64,000 nucleotides of DNA from Paraburkholderia agricolaris (lineage in GTDB: Bacteria; Pseudomonadota; Gammaproteobacteria; Burkholderiales; Burkholderiaceae). The stretch's first letter is position 1; each line of letters opens with the position of its first letter. The stretch is from NCBI RefSeq assembly GCF_009455635.1, contig NZ_QPER01000002.1:992001-1056000 (forward strand), given 5' to 3'. Of the stretch, positions 7,875-16,368 are shown in pieces. The notes under the pieces were generated by a model. The model made no database searches, was not told where the DNA came from, and saw nothing but the letters and a program-made list of their open reading frames with translations. A program made the position numbers and the translations under genes.

Positions 7875-8857
7875 CTCAGCCCGCATTGCAGGTGGAGAAT
7901 CTGTGCACTCACTTCACGACGCCGCGCGGCATCGTGAAAGCGGTGAACGGTGTGAGTTTTAGCGTCGCGCGCGGCGAAATTCTGGGCGTGGTCGGCGAGT
8001 CCGGCTCCGGTAAATCGCAAACCGGCTATTCGATCATGGGTTTGATCGATCCCCCGGGCAAGGTGGTGAGCGGCAGCATCAGGCTCGCGGGCGAGGAACT
8101 GGCTGCATGCACGGAAGCGCAATGGCGCAAGATTCGCGGCAACCGGATCTCGATGATTTTCCAGGATCCGATGATGACGCTCAATCCCGTGCTGCGCATC
8201 GACACGCAGATGGTCGAGGCGGTTCTCGCGCACCGGCCGATGAGCCGTCGCGCGGCGCTCGACGAAGCGCGCGCGGCGCTTGCACAGGTCGGCATCCCCG
8301 CGCCGGACGAGCGTTTGAAGTGTTATCCGCATCAGTTCTCCGGCGGCATGCGGCAGCGCGTTGCGATTGCGATCGCGTTGATCAACCGGCCCGAAGTCGT
8401 GATTGCCGACGAACCGACTACCGCGCTCGACGTCACCATTCAGGCGCAGATTCTCGGCGAAATCCAGCAGCTTTGCCGCAACTCGGGCACGGCGCTGATC
8501 TGGATCACGCACGATCTGTCGGTGGTCGCGGGGCTCGCGGATCGCGTATGCGTGATGTACGGCGGCAGGATCGCCGAACACGGCAGCGTCGATCAGGTGC
8601 TCGATACGCCGCGCCATCCGTACACACGCGGCCTGATGAATTCGATTCCGAGCCGCAATCCAAAAGGCGTGATGCTGCGGCAGATTCCGGGTGCGCCGCC
8701 TTCGCTGCTCACATTGGGCGGCGGCTGCGCGTTCCGCACGCGCTGTTCATCCGCGGTGCCCGAATGCGCCCAGGAGATCGCCGAATCGATCGACCACGAA
8801 GGCCATATGGTTCGTTGTATCCGGCCCGTCGTCGATGAACACGAGGAGACTGCATGA
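7871..8857 (+). CDS. ABC transporter ATPase, DppD/OppD type
   Basis: The product has 328 residues and starts at an ATGA overlap with the permease stop. Walker A is GESGSGKS (residues 42-49), the ABC signature is FSGGMRQR (about 156-163), Walker B is VVIADEP (about 177-182), and the switch is WITHDLSVV. The oligopeptide-family C-terminal extension is present, including [10 protein letters not shown] with cysteines near the end, which in OppD/DppD proteins can hold an iron-sulphur cluster. It acts at the cytoplasmic face, powering import together with the next gene. Confidence 0.95.
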   Translation: MTQPALQVENLCTHFTTPRGIVKAVNGVSFSVARGEILGVVGESGSGKSQTGYSIMGLIDPPGKVVSGSIRLAGEELAACTEAQWRKIRGNRISMIFQDPMMTLNPVLRIDTQMVEAVLAHRPMSRRAALDEARAALAQVGIPAPDERLKCYPHQFSGGMRQRVAIAIALINRPEVVIADEPTTALDVTIQAQILGEIQQLCRNSGTALIWITHDLSVVAGLADRVCVMYGGRIAEHGSVDQVLDTPRHPYTRGLMNSIPSRNPKGVMLRQIPGAPPSLLTLGGGCAFRTRCSSAVPECAQEIAESIDHEGHMVRCIRPVVDEHEETA

Positions 8858-9843
8858 CCCCGCTGCTCGAATTGCGTAACGTCACCAAGACGTTCGCTCC
8901 CAAACAGGATGCGACCGGGCGTTTCGTCCGGGCAGTCACCGGACGGCAGCCGCCGAAGGGCGTGCAGGCAGTGACCGATCTGAGTCTGACGGTGAACGCC
9001 GGCGAGGTGGTCGGCCTGGTCGGCGAATCCGGTTGCGGTAAATCGACGGTCGGCCGCCTTGCGGCTGGCGTCTACTGGCCGACGAGCGGCAAACGCTACT
9101 GGCAGGATACCGATATGGCGTCGCTCGGACGGCGCGAGCGCAATCGTGCCGAACTCGATATCCAGATGATTTTCCAGGACCCGTATGCGTCGCTGAACCC
9201 GCGTATGCGTGCCGCGGACATCGTCGCGGAAGGGGCGCACGTGCATGGCTTCATTCGCAAGGCCGATACACGCGATTTCGTCGGCGCGTTGTTTGAACGG
9301 GTAGGCCTCGATCCGGATTCGATGGACCGCTTCGCTCATCAGTTCTCCGGTGGCCAGCGCGCACGTATCGGTATCGCGCGTGCGCTGTCGGTGAATCCGA
9401 AGTTCCTCGTTTGCGATGAATCGGTGGCGGCACTCGACGTGTCGATCCAGGCGCAGGTGCTGAATCTGTTTATCAAGCTGCGTGAAGAGCTTGGGTTGAC
9501 CTATCTATTCATCAGTCACGATCTGGGCGTAGTGCGCCATATCGCGGATCGCATTGTCGTGATGTACCTCGGCAAGATCGTTGAATCGGGACCCACCGAG
9601 CAGGTCTATCAGAATCCGCAGCATCCGTATACGCAGGCATTGCTGGCGGAAGTACCGTCGCTCGACAAGCGCAAGAAAACTTTCTATGCCATCAAGGGTG
9701 AGATTCCGTCGCCGATGAATCCGCCTTCGGGGTGTCGCTTCCATCCGCGCTGCCCGCATGCGTTGCCCGTTTGCAAGGAAGCCGTACCTGAATTGAAGCG
9801 TGCTGCCGATGGACAATTCGCGGCATGTCATCTGATCGACTGA
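8854..9843 (+). CDS. ABC transporter ATPase, DppF/OppF type
   Basis: The product has 329 residues and starts at an ATGA overlap. Walker A is GESGCGKST (57-65), the signature is FSGGQRARIGIARALS, Walker B is FLVCDESVAALD and the switch is FISHDLGVV. The second acidic position of Walker B reads DES where most family members have DEP or DEA, a known variant. The oligopeptide C-terminal domain includes PSGCRFHPRCPHA. It forms the heterodimeric motor with the preceding ATPase and is the last gene of the transporter operon, followed by a strong terminator. Confidence 0.95.
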   Translation: MTPLLELRNVTKTFAPKQDATGRFVRAVTGRQPPKGVQAVTDLSLTVNAGEVVGLVGESGCGKSTVGRLAAGVYWPTSGKRYWQDTDMASLGRRERNRAELDIQMIFQDPYASLNPRMRAADIVAEGAHVHGFIRKADTRDFVGALFERVGLDPDSMDRFAHQFSGGQRARIGIARALSVNPKFLVCDESVAALDVSIQAQVLNLFIKLREELGLTYLFISHDLGVVRHIADRIVVMYLGKIVESGPTEQVYQNPQHPYTQALLAEVPSLDKRKKTFYAIKGEIPSPMNPPSGCRFHPRCPHALPVCKEAVPELKRAADGQFAACHLID

Positions 9844-9866
9844 GTCAACGCTGCGCTTGAAGTCTG

Positions 9867-9919
9867 GCCCGGTGTGAACCGCATGGCAGCGATGCTGAGC
9901 GGCTCACACCGGGCTTTTT
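9867..9919 (+). terminator. Rho-independent terminator of the ABC transporter operon
   Basis: A perfect 11-base stem, GCCCGGTGTGA (9867-9877) with TCACACCGGGC (9904-9914), is followed directly by TTTTT. It lies 24 bases after the DppF-like stop. Confidence 0.9.
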
Positions 9920-9976
9920 CATGGGCCGCACAAACGTGATTGACCGTGCCCGCGTGAGTCTCCAATTTTGAGGCGT

Positions 9977-9998
9977 AAAAAAGCCGGCTTGCGCCGGC
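9977..9998 (-). terminator. Rho-independent terminator of the porin gene
   Basis: Read on the minus strand, GCCGGC-loop-GCCGGC (9983-9998) is followed by TTTTTT (9977-9982). A second inverted repeat, GTGCCGCTCGA with TCGAGCGGCAC, lies just upstream at about 10007-10037, between the porin stop and this terminator. Confidence 0.8.
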
Positions 9999-10066
9999 AT
10001 CAAATGGTGCCGCTCGACTCTCGCTATCGAGCGGCACGTCTCGCGATCAATCGGTTTGAAGCTGGG

Positions 10067-11143
10067 TCAGAACTTGTGGCGAATGCCGATGCCGGCGACG
10101 AGCTGCTTGTTGGTGCTCGAGGTCGGCAGCGTCAGAATCACCGCATGCGTACCGTCGCCGCTCGCCTGTTGATAGTTGACTTGCGCATACAGATCGGTGC
10201 GTTTCGACAGGAAGTAATCGAGGCCGACCGACGTCTGGCCCCAATGCGAATTCTCGAGCTTCGACCACGTGTATCCCGCGCCACCGACCAGCGCCGGCGT
10301 GAAGTGGTACAGCAAGCTGCCTTCCAGCGTGGTCAGCGTCGACGCATTACCCATGTAGGCGATCCGCGTGCCGGTGTAGTTCCCCATGATCCCGAACTTG
10401 CCGATCGAATAACTGCCGCCGAGTGCCCAGGTCTTCATGCTGTCCGCCACGATCGGGCCGGTCAGCGGCTGGCCGAACAGCGTGTTGACGCCCAGATCGT
10501 TGATCGGGTCGATGCGGAAGTTGTTGATATCCGTATAGGCGGCGCCAAGACTGAGCGGGCCATGATCGTAAGTCAGGCCGAAGCTCATCGAGCTGTTCTG
10601 ATGGAAGTTGCCCGCGGTATTGCCGAAACCATACATTGCACCGGCAGTGAAACCGCCGAAGTTGTTGCTGACGAACTTGACCGTGTTATCCAGACGATCG
10701 CCCGAGACGCGGTCGTAGTCGCCTGGGTGGAATGCATATACACCGGCGACGTAGGCAATCGAATAGTTGCCGATGATGTCGCCCATGAAGTCGTACTGAT
10801 GGCCCATGGTGAAGGTGCCGATCTGGTTCGACAGGCCCACGTAGGCCTGACGTCCGAAGATGCCACCTTGTCCAATCGTGCCGTTGTTCAGGTTGAAACC
10901 GTTCTCGAGGCGAAACAGCGCTTTCATGCCGCCGCCGAGATCTTCCGTACCCATGAAGCCGAGCCGGTTGCCCTGTGGGACACCCGTATCGGCGACCCAC
11001 GCGGAATGACCGTTGCTGTTGCTCACGTAGCTGATACCTGAATCGACGATCCCGTAAATCGTTACGCTGCTCTGCGCCTGCGCACCCGCTGCAAAAGTAC
11101 AAAGTGAAACGGCAGCAAGGGGTACCGCGAGGGTTTTTCTCAT
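10067..11143 (-). CDS. outer-membrane porin, OmpC/Gram-negative porin family
   Basis: The product has 358 residues, from the ATG behind GGAGACAAACA. The signal peptide is residues 1-23 (MRKTLAVPLAAVSLC..., cleaved after AQA), and the mature start QSSVTIYGIVDSGI is the hallmark first strand of Burkholderia trimeric porins. FMGTEDLGGGMKALFRLENGF and FGRQAYVGLS are conserved in these proteins, and the C-terminal Phe (RHKF) is the assembly signal. A 16-stranded general diffusion channel is expected. Its position between the dpp-like operon and the peptide-type binding protein, plus a shared operator-like sequence, suggests that it admits the same substrate. Confidence 0.95.
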   Translation of the reverse strand: MRKTLAVPLAAVSLCTFAAGAQAQSSVTIYGIVDSGISYVSNSNGHSAWVADTGVPQGNRLGFMGTEDLGGGMKALFRLENGFNLNNGTIGQGGIFGRQAYVGLSNQIGTFTMGHQYDFMGDIIGNYSIAYVAGVYAFHPGDYDRVSGDRLDNTVKFVSNNFGGFTAGAMYGFGNTAGNFHQNSSMSFGLTYDHGPLSLGAAYTDINNFRIDPINDLGVNTLFGQPLTGPIVADSMKTWALGGSYSIGKFGIMGNYTGTRIAYMGNASTLTTLEGSLLYHFTPALVGGAGYTWSKLENSHWGQTSVGLDYFLSKRTDLYAQVNYQQASGDGTHAVILTLPTSSTNKQLVAGIGIRHKF

Positions 11144-11338
11144 TGTTTGTCTCCTTTCCATGAATAGTCTGCGCCAGTTTTGTTGAAGATGCCGCATGTT
11201 TTGCGAGGCTTCGTTCGCAGTTGTTCCCGCCTCGCAACGTGTTGCACGCGCAACCATTTCGTTGTGGGAACGAAAGGCTGCGCGGCGGTCCCGCATCGCC
11301 CGTCATCAACTTGAGCAGTGCTTGACTTCGATAGAAGT

Positions 11339-11361
11339 GTATAACGATAATATAGTTATAC
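11339..11361. promoter_or_regulatory. palindromic operator candidate between porin and binding protein
   Basis: GTATAAC (11339-11345) and GTTATAC (11355-11361) form perfect 7-base arms around a 9-base AT-rich centre. Its minus strand contains AACTATATTAT, also found upstream of the dppBCDF-like operon at 5786. It overlaps the candidate -10 of the binding-protein promoter. The best local candidate to bind it is the MarR protein at 13225-13713. Confidence 0.5.
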
Positions 11362-11465
11362 AGAAGGCATTTTGACGTGACGAAGATGCTCGTAAACACG
11401 AAGTGACTCAGCCGCACACTTGCCGTTAATGCGCTGCTGTTCAGTTCGGTGCGCTGTTTTCAGAG

Positions 11466-11493
11466 GGGAGCCTTCAAGTCGTTGAAGGCTCCC
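11466..11493 (+). other. perfect 12-bp hairpin in the binding-protein 5' leader
   Basis: GGGAGCCTTCAA and TTGAAGGCTCCC flank a GTCG loop, about 50 bases before the ATG. No T-run follows, so it is not a standard terminator. It may stabilise the binding-protein mRNA or mark an attenuator. Confidence 0.5.
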
Positions 11494-11541
11494 TCAATAA
11501 AGCGGGTACCCTTGCGGGTTCTGCACATATAGGAGACGGAG

Positions 11542-13131
11542 ATGGGAACAACTTTGCGGGGCTGGGGCCGGTTGGCAGTGTTGGCCGGTGCGTTGGCCGC
11601 GAGCGTATTTGTGCAGCAGAATGCAGGTGCAGCGGAATTCAGGTACGGAGTCAGCGCGGACGTTACGTCGCTCGATCCCCAGTTCGCCAACTTGCCGGGC
11701 AACCGCAACGTTGCGCGCAACGTGTTCGAACCATTGATCGACATGTCGCCGGACGGCCGCTTGCAGCCCGGGCTTGCCGAGTCGTGGAAGCCGCTTGACG
11801 ACAAGACGTGGGAAATCAAACTGCGCAAGAACGTCAAGTTCCAGGACGGCTCGCCGTTCACGGCGGATGACGTGGTCTATTCGCTTGCTCGCCCCGACAC
11901 GCTGACCAATTCGCCGGCTACGTTCGGCGTCTTCACGAAAGACATCACCAAGGTGCAGGTGGTCGATCCGTACACGGTCAAACTGACGACGGCCCGCCCG
12001 CTGGCCGTGCTGCCGAACTATCTGTCGATGATTTTCATGCTGTCGAAGAAAGACACGCAGGGACTCAAGAGCGAAGACTTCGAAACCGGCAAGGGCCTGG
12101 TCGGCACCGGGCCTTACAAGTTCTCCCGCTTCTTGCGGGGCGATCGCGTCGAGCTCGTGCGCAACGACGCTTATTGGGGCGACAAGCCGGCCTATGACAA
12201 GGTCACGGTACGAATCCTGCCGAATGCGGCGGCGCGCGTGGCAGCCATTCTGTCGGGCGATGTCGACGCGGTGATCGACGTGCCGAGCGCGGATGTCTCC
12301 CGCATCAAGGCTGACAAGAAGCTTGCCGTCTACACCAAGCCCAGTACCCTGATGGTCTTCTGGGTGATGAATCAGCTAAACGACAACGCGCCGTATGTGA
12401 CGGACAACAACGGCAAGCCGTTGGGCAAGAATCCGTTCAAGGATGTGCGCGTGCGCCGGGCGTTCTCGCTCGCGATCAATCGCCAGGTGCTGGTCGACAA
12501 GGTGCTGCAAGGTTTGGGCGTGGCAACGCAGAACAGTGTGCCGAGCACGATGTTCGGCTACAACCCGGCGCTGCCGCCCGATCCGTACAAGCCCGACGAA
12601 GCGAAGAAGCTGCTGGCCGAAGCGGGTTATCCGGAGTGCTTCTCGCTGACGTTGTTCGCGCCTAACGATCGCTACGTCAACGATTCGCAACTGGCTCAGG
12701 GTGTTGCGCAAATGCTGACGCGCATCGGTTGCAAGACCAAGGTCGAGACCCAGCCGATGGGGACGTTCATCTCGCGCGTGAACCAGCTGCAACTGGGCTT
12801 CTTCATGATCGGCTGGGGCGCGGATGCGGGCGACATGGGCGTGCAGCTCGAATCGCTGTTCTCGAATCCGACCAACAATCCGTTCCGCAAGATCAACATC
12901 CAGACTTACGATTCGCCGAACTTCTGGAAACCGTTGAATGCAGGGTTGGCAACGGTCGACGATGCGAAGCGCGAAGCGCTGTACCAGGAAACGTCGAAGG
13001 TATTGCACGACGAAGTCGGCATCATCCCGACCCATCTGCAGGTTTCCACGTTTGCCGCGCGTAACGGGATTCATATCGTGCCGCGCGTCGATTCGCAGAT
13101 GTACGGGTTTGACGCCGCGCCGGCGAAGTAA
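11542..13131 (+). CDS. ABC transporter periplasmic binding protein, peptide/SBP_bac_5 family
   Basis: The product has 529 residues; ribosome site TAGGAGACGGAG. The signal peptide is residues 1 to about 30 (LAVLAGALAASVFVQQNAGAA). Family 5 binding-protein landmarks are SLDPQFANLPGNRNVARNVF near the N-terminus, LAESWKPLDDKTWEIKLRKN, FTADDVVYS, and GTGPYKFSRF in the first half. Oligopeptide, dipeptide and glutathione binding proteins share this fold. It probably feeds the DppBCDF-like transporter at 5906-9843, which lacks its own binding protein, although porin lies between. A strong terminator follows. Confidence 0.93.
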   Translation: MGTTLRGWGRLAVLAGALAASVFVQQNAGAAEFRYGVSADVTSLDPQFANLPGNRNVARNVFEPLIDMSPDGRLQPGLAESWKPLDDKTWEIKLRKNVKFQDGSPFTADDVVYSLARPDTLTNSPATFGVFTKDITKVQVVDPYTVKLTTARPLAVLPNYLSMIFMLSKKDTQGLKSEDFETGKGLVGTGPYKFSRFLRGDRVELVRNDAYWGDKPAYDKVTVRILPNAAARVAAILSGDVDAVIDVPSADVSRIKADKKLAVYTKPSTLMVFWVMNQLNDNAPYVTDNNGKPLGKNPFKDVRVRRAFSLAINRQVLVDKVLQGLGVATQNSVPSTMFGYNPALPPDPYKPDEAKKLLAEAGYPECFSLTLFAPNDRYVNDSQLAQGVAQMLTRIGCKTKVETQPMGTFISRVNQLQLGFFMIGWGADAGDMGVQLESLFSNPTNNPFRKINIQTYDSPNFWKPLNAGLATVDDAKREALYQETSKVLHDEVGIIPTHLQVSTFAARNGIHIVPRVDSQMYGFDAAPAK

Positions 13132-13190
13132 CTTATGAGCGCCGCTGCATGTTGCAGGCGGACGGCGCGAACAGTGAACGGCGAACAGTG

Positions 13191-13227
13191 AACCGGTCAG
13201 CGGGCAAGAGCTCGCTGACCGGTTTTA
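13191..13227. terminator. terminator between binding protein and marR (convergent)
   Basis: AACCGGTCAGCG (13191-13202) pairs perfectly with CGCTGACCGGTT (13213-13224), followed by TT. It lies between two converging genes and its 3' end touches the marR stop codon region, so it could stop transcription both ways. Confidence 0.8.
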
Positions 13228-13713
13228 CCCTAGCGTTACGCGCGTGTTGTCGTTGAAGTGCGAAACGAACTTGTCGAGCAACGCGAGAAATTGCGTGCGC
13301 TCGGCAGGCTCGAACGGCGCGAGCAATGCATCGACCGATTTCTGTGCGTAGCGCTCGCATTGGCGGAAGCATTGCCGGCCCGCTTCGGTCAGCGAGATTT
13401 CCACCTTGCGCTGGTCCGTTTCGCTTTTAGTTTTCTCGAGCAGACCGCGTTCGCTCAGGATCTTGACGACAAGCGCGGTGGTCGAGCGGTCGAGGCCGAT
13501 CAGACGGGCAATGCCGATCTGTTCGAGCGGGCCGCTGTGGAACAGGATATACAGCACGCCATATTGGCTGGGCGTCATGTCGAGCGCAGCGCAGGCTTCG
13601 ATGAAGAGGTCCGTCGAGATCTGATGGGCCCGCCGGATCATGAAGCCGGGGCGGGCATACAGACGGTCGAGCGGAGTCTGGCGCGGGTCGCGCGCCACAG
13701 GGTTTTTTGCCAT
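13225..13713 (-). CDS. MarR-family transcriptional regulator
   Basis: The product has 162 residues from the ATG at 13713; a TTG at 13755 is less likely. It has the winged helix-turn-helix of MarR proteins: LDMTPSQYGVLYIL, IGIARLIGLDRSTTALVVKILSERGLLEK (recognition helix), and the wing SETDQRKVEISLTEAG, with DxRxxxxxLT in the form DQRKVEISLT. MarR proteins of this type commonly repress aromatic catabolism genes and respond to phenolic ligands. It is flanked by the uptake module on one side and the gentisate genes on the other, so either could be its target. CGATATTATCG, an 11-base palindrome, lies at 13767-13777 upstream and may be its own operator. Confidence 0.9.
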   Translation of the reverse strand: MAKNPVARDPRQTPLDRLYARPGFMIRRAHQISTDLFIEACAALDMTPSQYGVLYILFHSGPLEQIGIARLIGLDRSTTALVVKILSERGLLEKTKSETDQRKVEISLTEAGRQCFRQCERYAQKSVDALLAPFEPAERTQFLALLDKFVSHFNDNTRVTLG

Positions 13714-13766
13714 GGACTCGTATCTGGAAATGGGCCGCCCTCGGTCGGGCGGCAAGCGTGACTGGA

Positions 13767-13777
13767 CGATATTATCG
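13767..13777. promoter_or_regulatory. candidate autoregulatory site upstream of marR
   Basis: CGATATTATCG is an odd-length perfect palindrome with a central T, 54 bases upstream of the marR ATG. It shares ATATTAT with the sites at 5786 and 11339, though short AT-rich matches can arise from -10 boxes. Confidence 0.3.
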
Positions 13778-13834
13778 CGCAGTGTGAACGGTGGGTCGCG
13801 GAGCGGGGCGGATGACCGGTGTCATCCGCGCGGC

Positions 13835-14479
13835 TTACTGTGCGTCCGGCTGCTGCGAGGGGGCCGCCGCGGCGAACGCAGGCAACTGCTGGCAGCGCTG
13901 CGCGATGCCGCTGAGCACCGGATAGGCGCTGAGATCGACGTTAAAACGTTGTGCGTTGAAAACCTGTGGCACGAGCGTGAGATCGGCTAGCGTCGGTTGA
14001 TCTCCGTAGCAGAACTCACCCGTTGTGTGACTCTGAGCCAGCCGTGTTTCCAGCGCGGAGAAACCCGTGTGAACCCAGTGGTGATACCAGGCGTCCCGCG
14101 CTTCCTGTGTCAGTCCGGCCTTATCGCCGAGGTATTTGAGTACACGCAGATTGTTGAGCGGATGAACGTCGCACGCAATGTCCAGAGCCAGCGCACGCAC
14201 TGTGGCGCGGCCGAGCGGATCAGCCGGCAGTAGCGGGGGTTCGGGATGCAGTTCGTCCAGGTACTCGATGATCGCAAGCGACTGATGGAGCGATACCTCG
14301 CCGTCTCGGAACACCGGGACGAGCGCCTCGGGGCTGAGCGAGCGATAGGCGGGGGCGAACTGCTCGCCGCCGTCGCGTGAGAGGTGCACGGGCAGGTAGT
14401 CGAATGGCAGGCCTTTCAGAGCCAGCGCGATCCGTACCCGATACGATGCGGAGCTGCGGAAAAAATTGTGAAGCTGCAC
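13835..14479 (-). CDS. maleylpyruvate (maleylacetoacetate) isomerase, zeta-class GST
   Basis: The product has 214 residues, from a GTG behind GAGGATATTCC. The N-terminal thioredoxin-like domain begins QLHNFFRSSASYRVRIALALKG, the zeta-class GST active-site loop (usually SSCSxRVRIAL; the Cys is Ala here). QSLAIIEYLDE is the glutathione-binding segment, followed by an all-helical domain with DIACDVHPLNNLRVLKYL and ADLTLVPQVFNAQRFNVDL. Those phrases closely match NagL-type glutathione-dependent isomerases. In this operon it should convert maleylpyruvate, the gentisate ring-cleavage product, to fumarylpyruvate. Cytoplasmic. It is the last gene of the minus-strand gentisate operon. Confidence 0.88.
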   Translation of the reverse strand: MQLHNFFRSSASYRVRIALALKGLPFDYLPVHLSRDGGEQFAPAYRSLSPEALVPVFRDGEVSLHQSLAIIEYLDELHPEPPLLPADPLGRATVRALALDIACDVHPLNNLRVLKYLGDKAGLTQEARDAWYHHWVHTGFSALETRLAQSHTTGEFCYGDQPTLADLTLVPQVFNAQRFNVDLSAYPVLSGIAQRCQQLPAFAAAAPSQQPDAQ

Positions 14480-14538
14480 GGAATATCCTCGGTGAACGGA
14501 GCGCTGCCAGCATTGCGCTCCGTTGTGACATGAGTCGT

Positions 14539-15237
14539 TCAGACCACTTTGACGTGGAGTTCGCCGAGACCGTCGATGCCGCCGTGCATCGTATCGCCCT
14601 TGACCACGGCGCCAACACCTTCGGGTGTGCCGGTATAGATCAGATCGCCCGGCACCAGTTCGAAGAAACGCGACAGGTACGCGATCGTTTCCGCGACCGA
14701 CCAGATCAGTTGCGAGACGTCCGCGCGTTGCTTCGAGGTGCCATTGACGTCTAGCCAGATCGCGCCGTCTTTCAGATGTCCGGTTCGTTCGGCACGATGC
14801 AGCGGGCCGATCGGCGCGGAGTGATCGAACGCCTTGCCGATATCCCATGGGCGCCCCATTTTTCGCATTTCCATCTGCAGATCGCGACGTGTCATATCGA
14901 GTCCCAGTGCGTAGCCGAACACGTGAGCGAGTGCATCGTCGACGGCGATGTTTTTGCCGCCTTTACCGATTGCGGCCACCAGTTCCATTTCGTAGTGGCA
15001 GTTATCCGTTTCGGGCGGATACGGAAATTCGCCCGTCGTACCCGGCGCGACGTAGACGATCGCGTCGGTCGGTTTGCAGAAGAAAAACGGCGGCTCACGA
15101 TCAGGATCGAAACCCATCTCACGTGCGTGGGCCGCGTAGTTGCGCCCGACGCAGTAAATGCGACGCACGGGAAACGCGTCGTCCGAACCGGCAACCGGGA
15201 CTGTTACCGCAGGCGCGGACTCAAAGACCAGACTCAT
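14539..15237 (-). CDS. fumarylpyruvate hydrolase, FAH family
   Basis: The product has 232 residues. The FAH-family core is present: [46 protein letters not shown] (metal-binding Glu residues), [14 protein letters not shown], and [15 protein letters not shown] near the C-terminus. This is the NagK-like group that hydrolyses fumarylpyruvate to fumarate and pyruvate, the last step of the glutathione-dependent gentisate pathway. It lies between the dioxygenase and the isomerase with gaps of about 60-80 bases, consistent with one operon. Confidence 0.9.
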   Translation of the reverse strand: MSLVFESAPAVTVPVAGSDDAFPVRRIYCVGRNYAAHAREMGFDPDREPPFFFCKPTDAIVYVAPGTTGEFPYPPETDNCHYEMELVAAIGKGGKNIAVDDALAHVFGYALGLDMTRRDLQMEMRKMGRPWDIGKAFDHSAPIGPLHRAERTGHLKDGAIWLDVNGTSKQRADVSQLIWSVAETIAYLSRFFELVPGDLIYTGTPEGVGAVVKGDTMHGGIDGLGELHVKVV

Positions 15238-15315
15238 TGACTATTCTCCATATGTGATTGTGTTTGCTGCGGACCGCTGTGATTGCTGTCACCGCTGTGG
15301 TCGCTTGTACCGCGT

Positions 15316-16368
15316 TCACGCATCCAGCTTCTCTTCGCGCAGGATATTGAGCGCGGTTTGCACCGGCCGGTCTGAAAAGCTGAACAGAACCGCGTCGTCG
15401 TTGGCATGCAGCGTGAACGTCTTCCACGACGGCACGACGAAGTGGTCCTTCGGGCCGAATTCGAAGCTTTGACCGTCGATAACCGCGCGTCCGGTGCCCT
15501 CGACGACCGAATACACTGCGCCGTCGGTACTGCGGAACGGCTTACCGGCAAAACCAGCCGGCAAATACTGCATGAACGTGGCAAGCGTCGGCATCGGCCA
15601 GCCGCCGGTTGCCGGGTTGACGTAGCGCAGCTTGACGCCATGCCAGGCGTCGAGTTCAGCGTCGCGATAGAGCCGGTCGAGCACCTCGCGCGTGCGCTCG
15701 TAGGGGTAGCTGAAAATGGGCGAGGTGGGCGACGAAGGCTGATAGTCCACCGGCAACAGGTTATGTCCGTAGCGCGCGAGCGCATTGCCCTCGGGACGTG
15801 TCACGCGTTGCGACATTGCCGCGCTTTTTTCCTCGAAACCCGCGTCAAAGAAGCGAATCATCGGGATATCCAGTCCATCGAGCCAGACCACCGGTTCGCC
15901 GTGGCCGTCAATGCCATCATTGCCGTGGTCGTGCCAGGTCCAGCTCGGCGTAATGATGAAATCGCCCGGCATCATGGTGGTGCGTTCGCCATCGACCGCG
16001 GTGTAGGCGCCGCGACCGTGGACGATAAAGCGCAGCGCCGATTGCACATGGCGGTGGGCCGGCGCGACCTCGCCCGGCAGAATCAGCTGCAATCCCGCGT
16101 AGAGCGATTGCGTCACGCTGGAGTGGCCGGGCAGCGCGGGGTTTTCCAGTATGAGCACGCGGCGCACGGCTTCCTCCGCCGTGATCAAGGTGCCGGCCTG
16201 CTCGATGTAGGGCAGCACGTCGCGCCATTTCCACAGGGCGGGCACACAGGGGCCATTGGGCTGATGCGGCACCAAGGTGCTGAGCGATTCCCAAAGGGGA
16301 GTCATGTTGAGTTCGCGGATCTGCTCGTAGAAAGCTTTCCTGTCCGATGTGGGAAGGCCGGTGTTCAT
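15316..16368 (-). CDS. gentisate 1,2-dioxygenase
   Basis: The product has 350 residues, from an ATG behind GGAGACAAGCA. It is a bicupin protein: the N-terminal cupin has APAHRHVQSALRFIVHG (metal-binding His pair) and SWTWHDHG (third His); the C-terminal cupin around residues 255-330 contains GRAVIDGQSFEFGPKDHFVVPSW. This is the standard architecture and length of bacterial gentisate 1,2-dioxygenase, an Fe(II) enzyme that opens gentisate to maleylpyruvate. It is first in its operon, with a readable promoter and operator in the divergent region at 16369-16668. Confidence 0.92.
   Translation of the reverse strand: MNTGLPTSDRKAFYEQIRELNMTPLWESLSTLVPHQPNGPCVPALWKWRDVLPYIEQAGTLITAEEAVRRVLILENPALPGHSSVTQSLYAGLQLILPGEVAPAHRHVQSALRFIVHGRGAYTAVDGERTTMMPGDFIITPSWTWHDHGNDGIDGHGEPVVWLDGLDIPMIRFFDAGFEEKSAAMSQRVTRPEGNALARYGHNLLPVDYQPSSPTSPIFSYPYERTREVLDRLYRDAELDAWHGVKLRYVNPATGGWPMPTLATFMQYLPAGFAGKPFRSTDGAVYSVVEGTGRAVIDGQSFEFGPKDHFVVPSWKTFTLHANDDAVLFSFSDRPVQTALNILREEKLDA

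Larger units (their letters stand above)
11144..11541. other. 398-base divergent intergenic region, porin / binding protein
   Basis: No gene is supported here. The region holds a 23-base inverted repeat (11339-11361), a plausible plus-strand promoter TTGACT (11322-11327) with an 18-base spacer and GATAAT (11346-11351), and a leader of roughly 180 bases to the binding-protein ATG. The leader contains a perfect 12-base-pair hairpin at 11466-11493. The operator-like repeat overlaps the -10 box. Confidence 0.6.
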
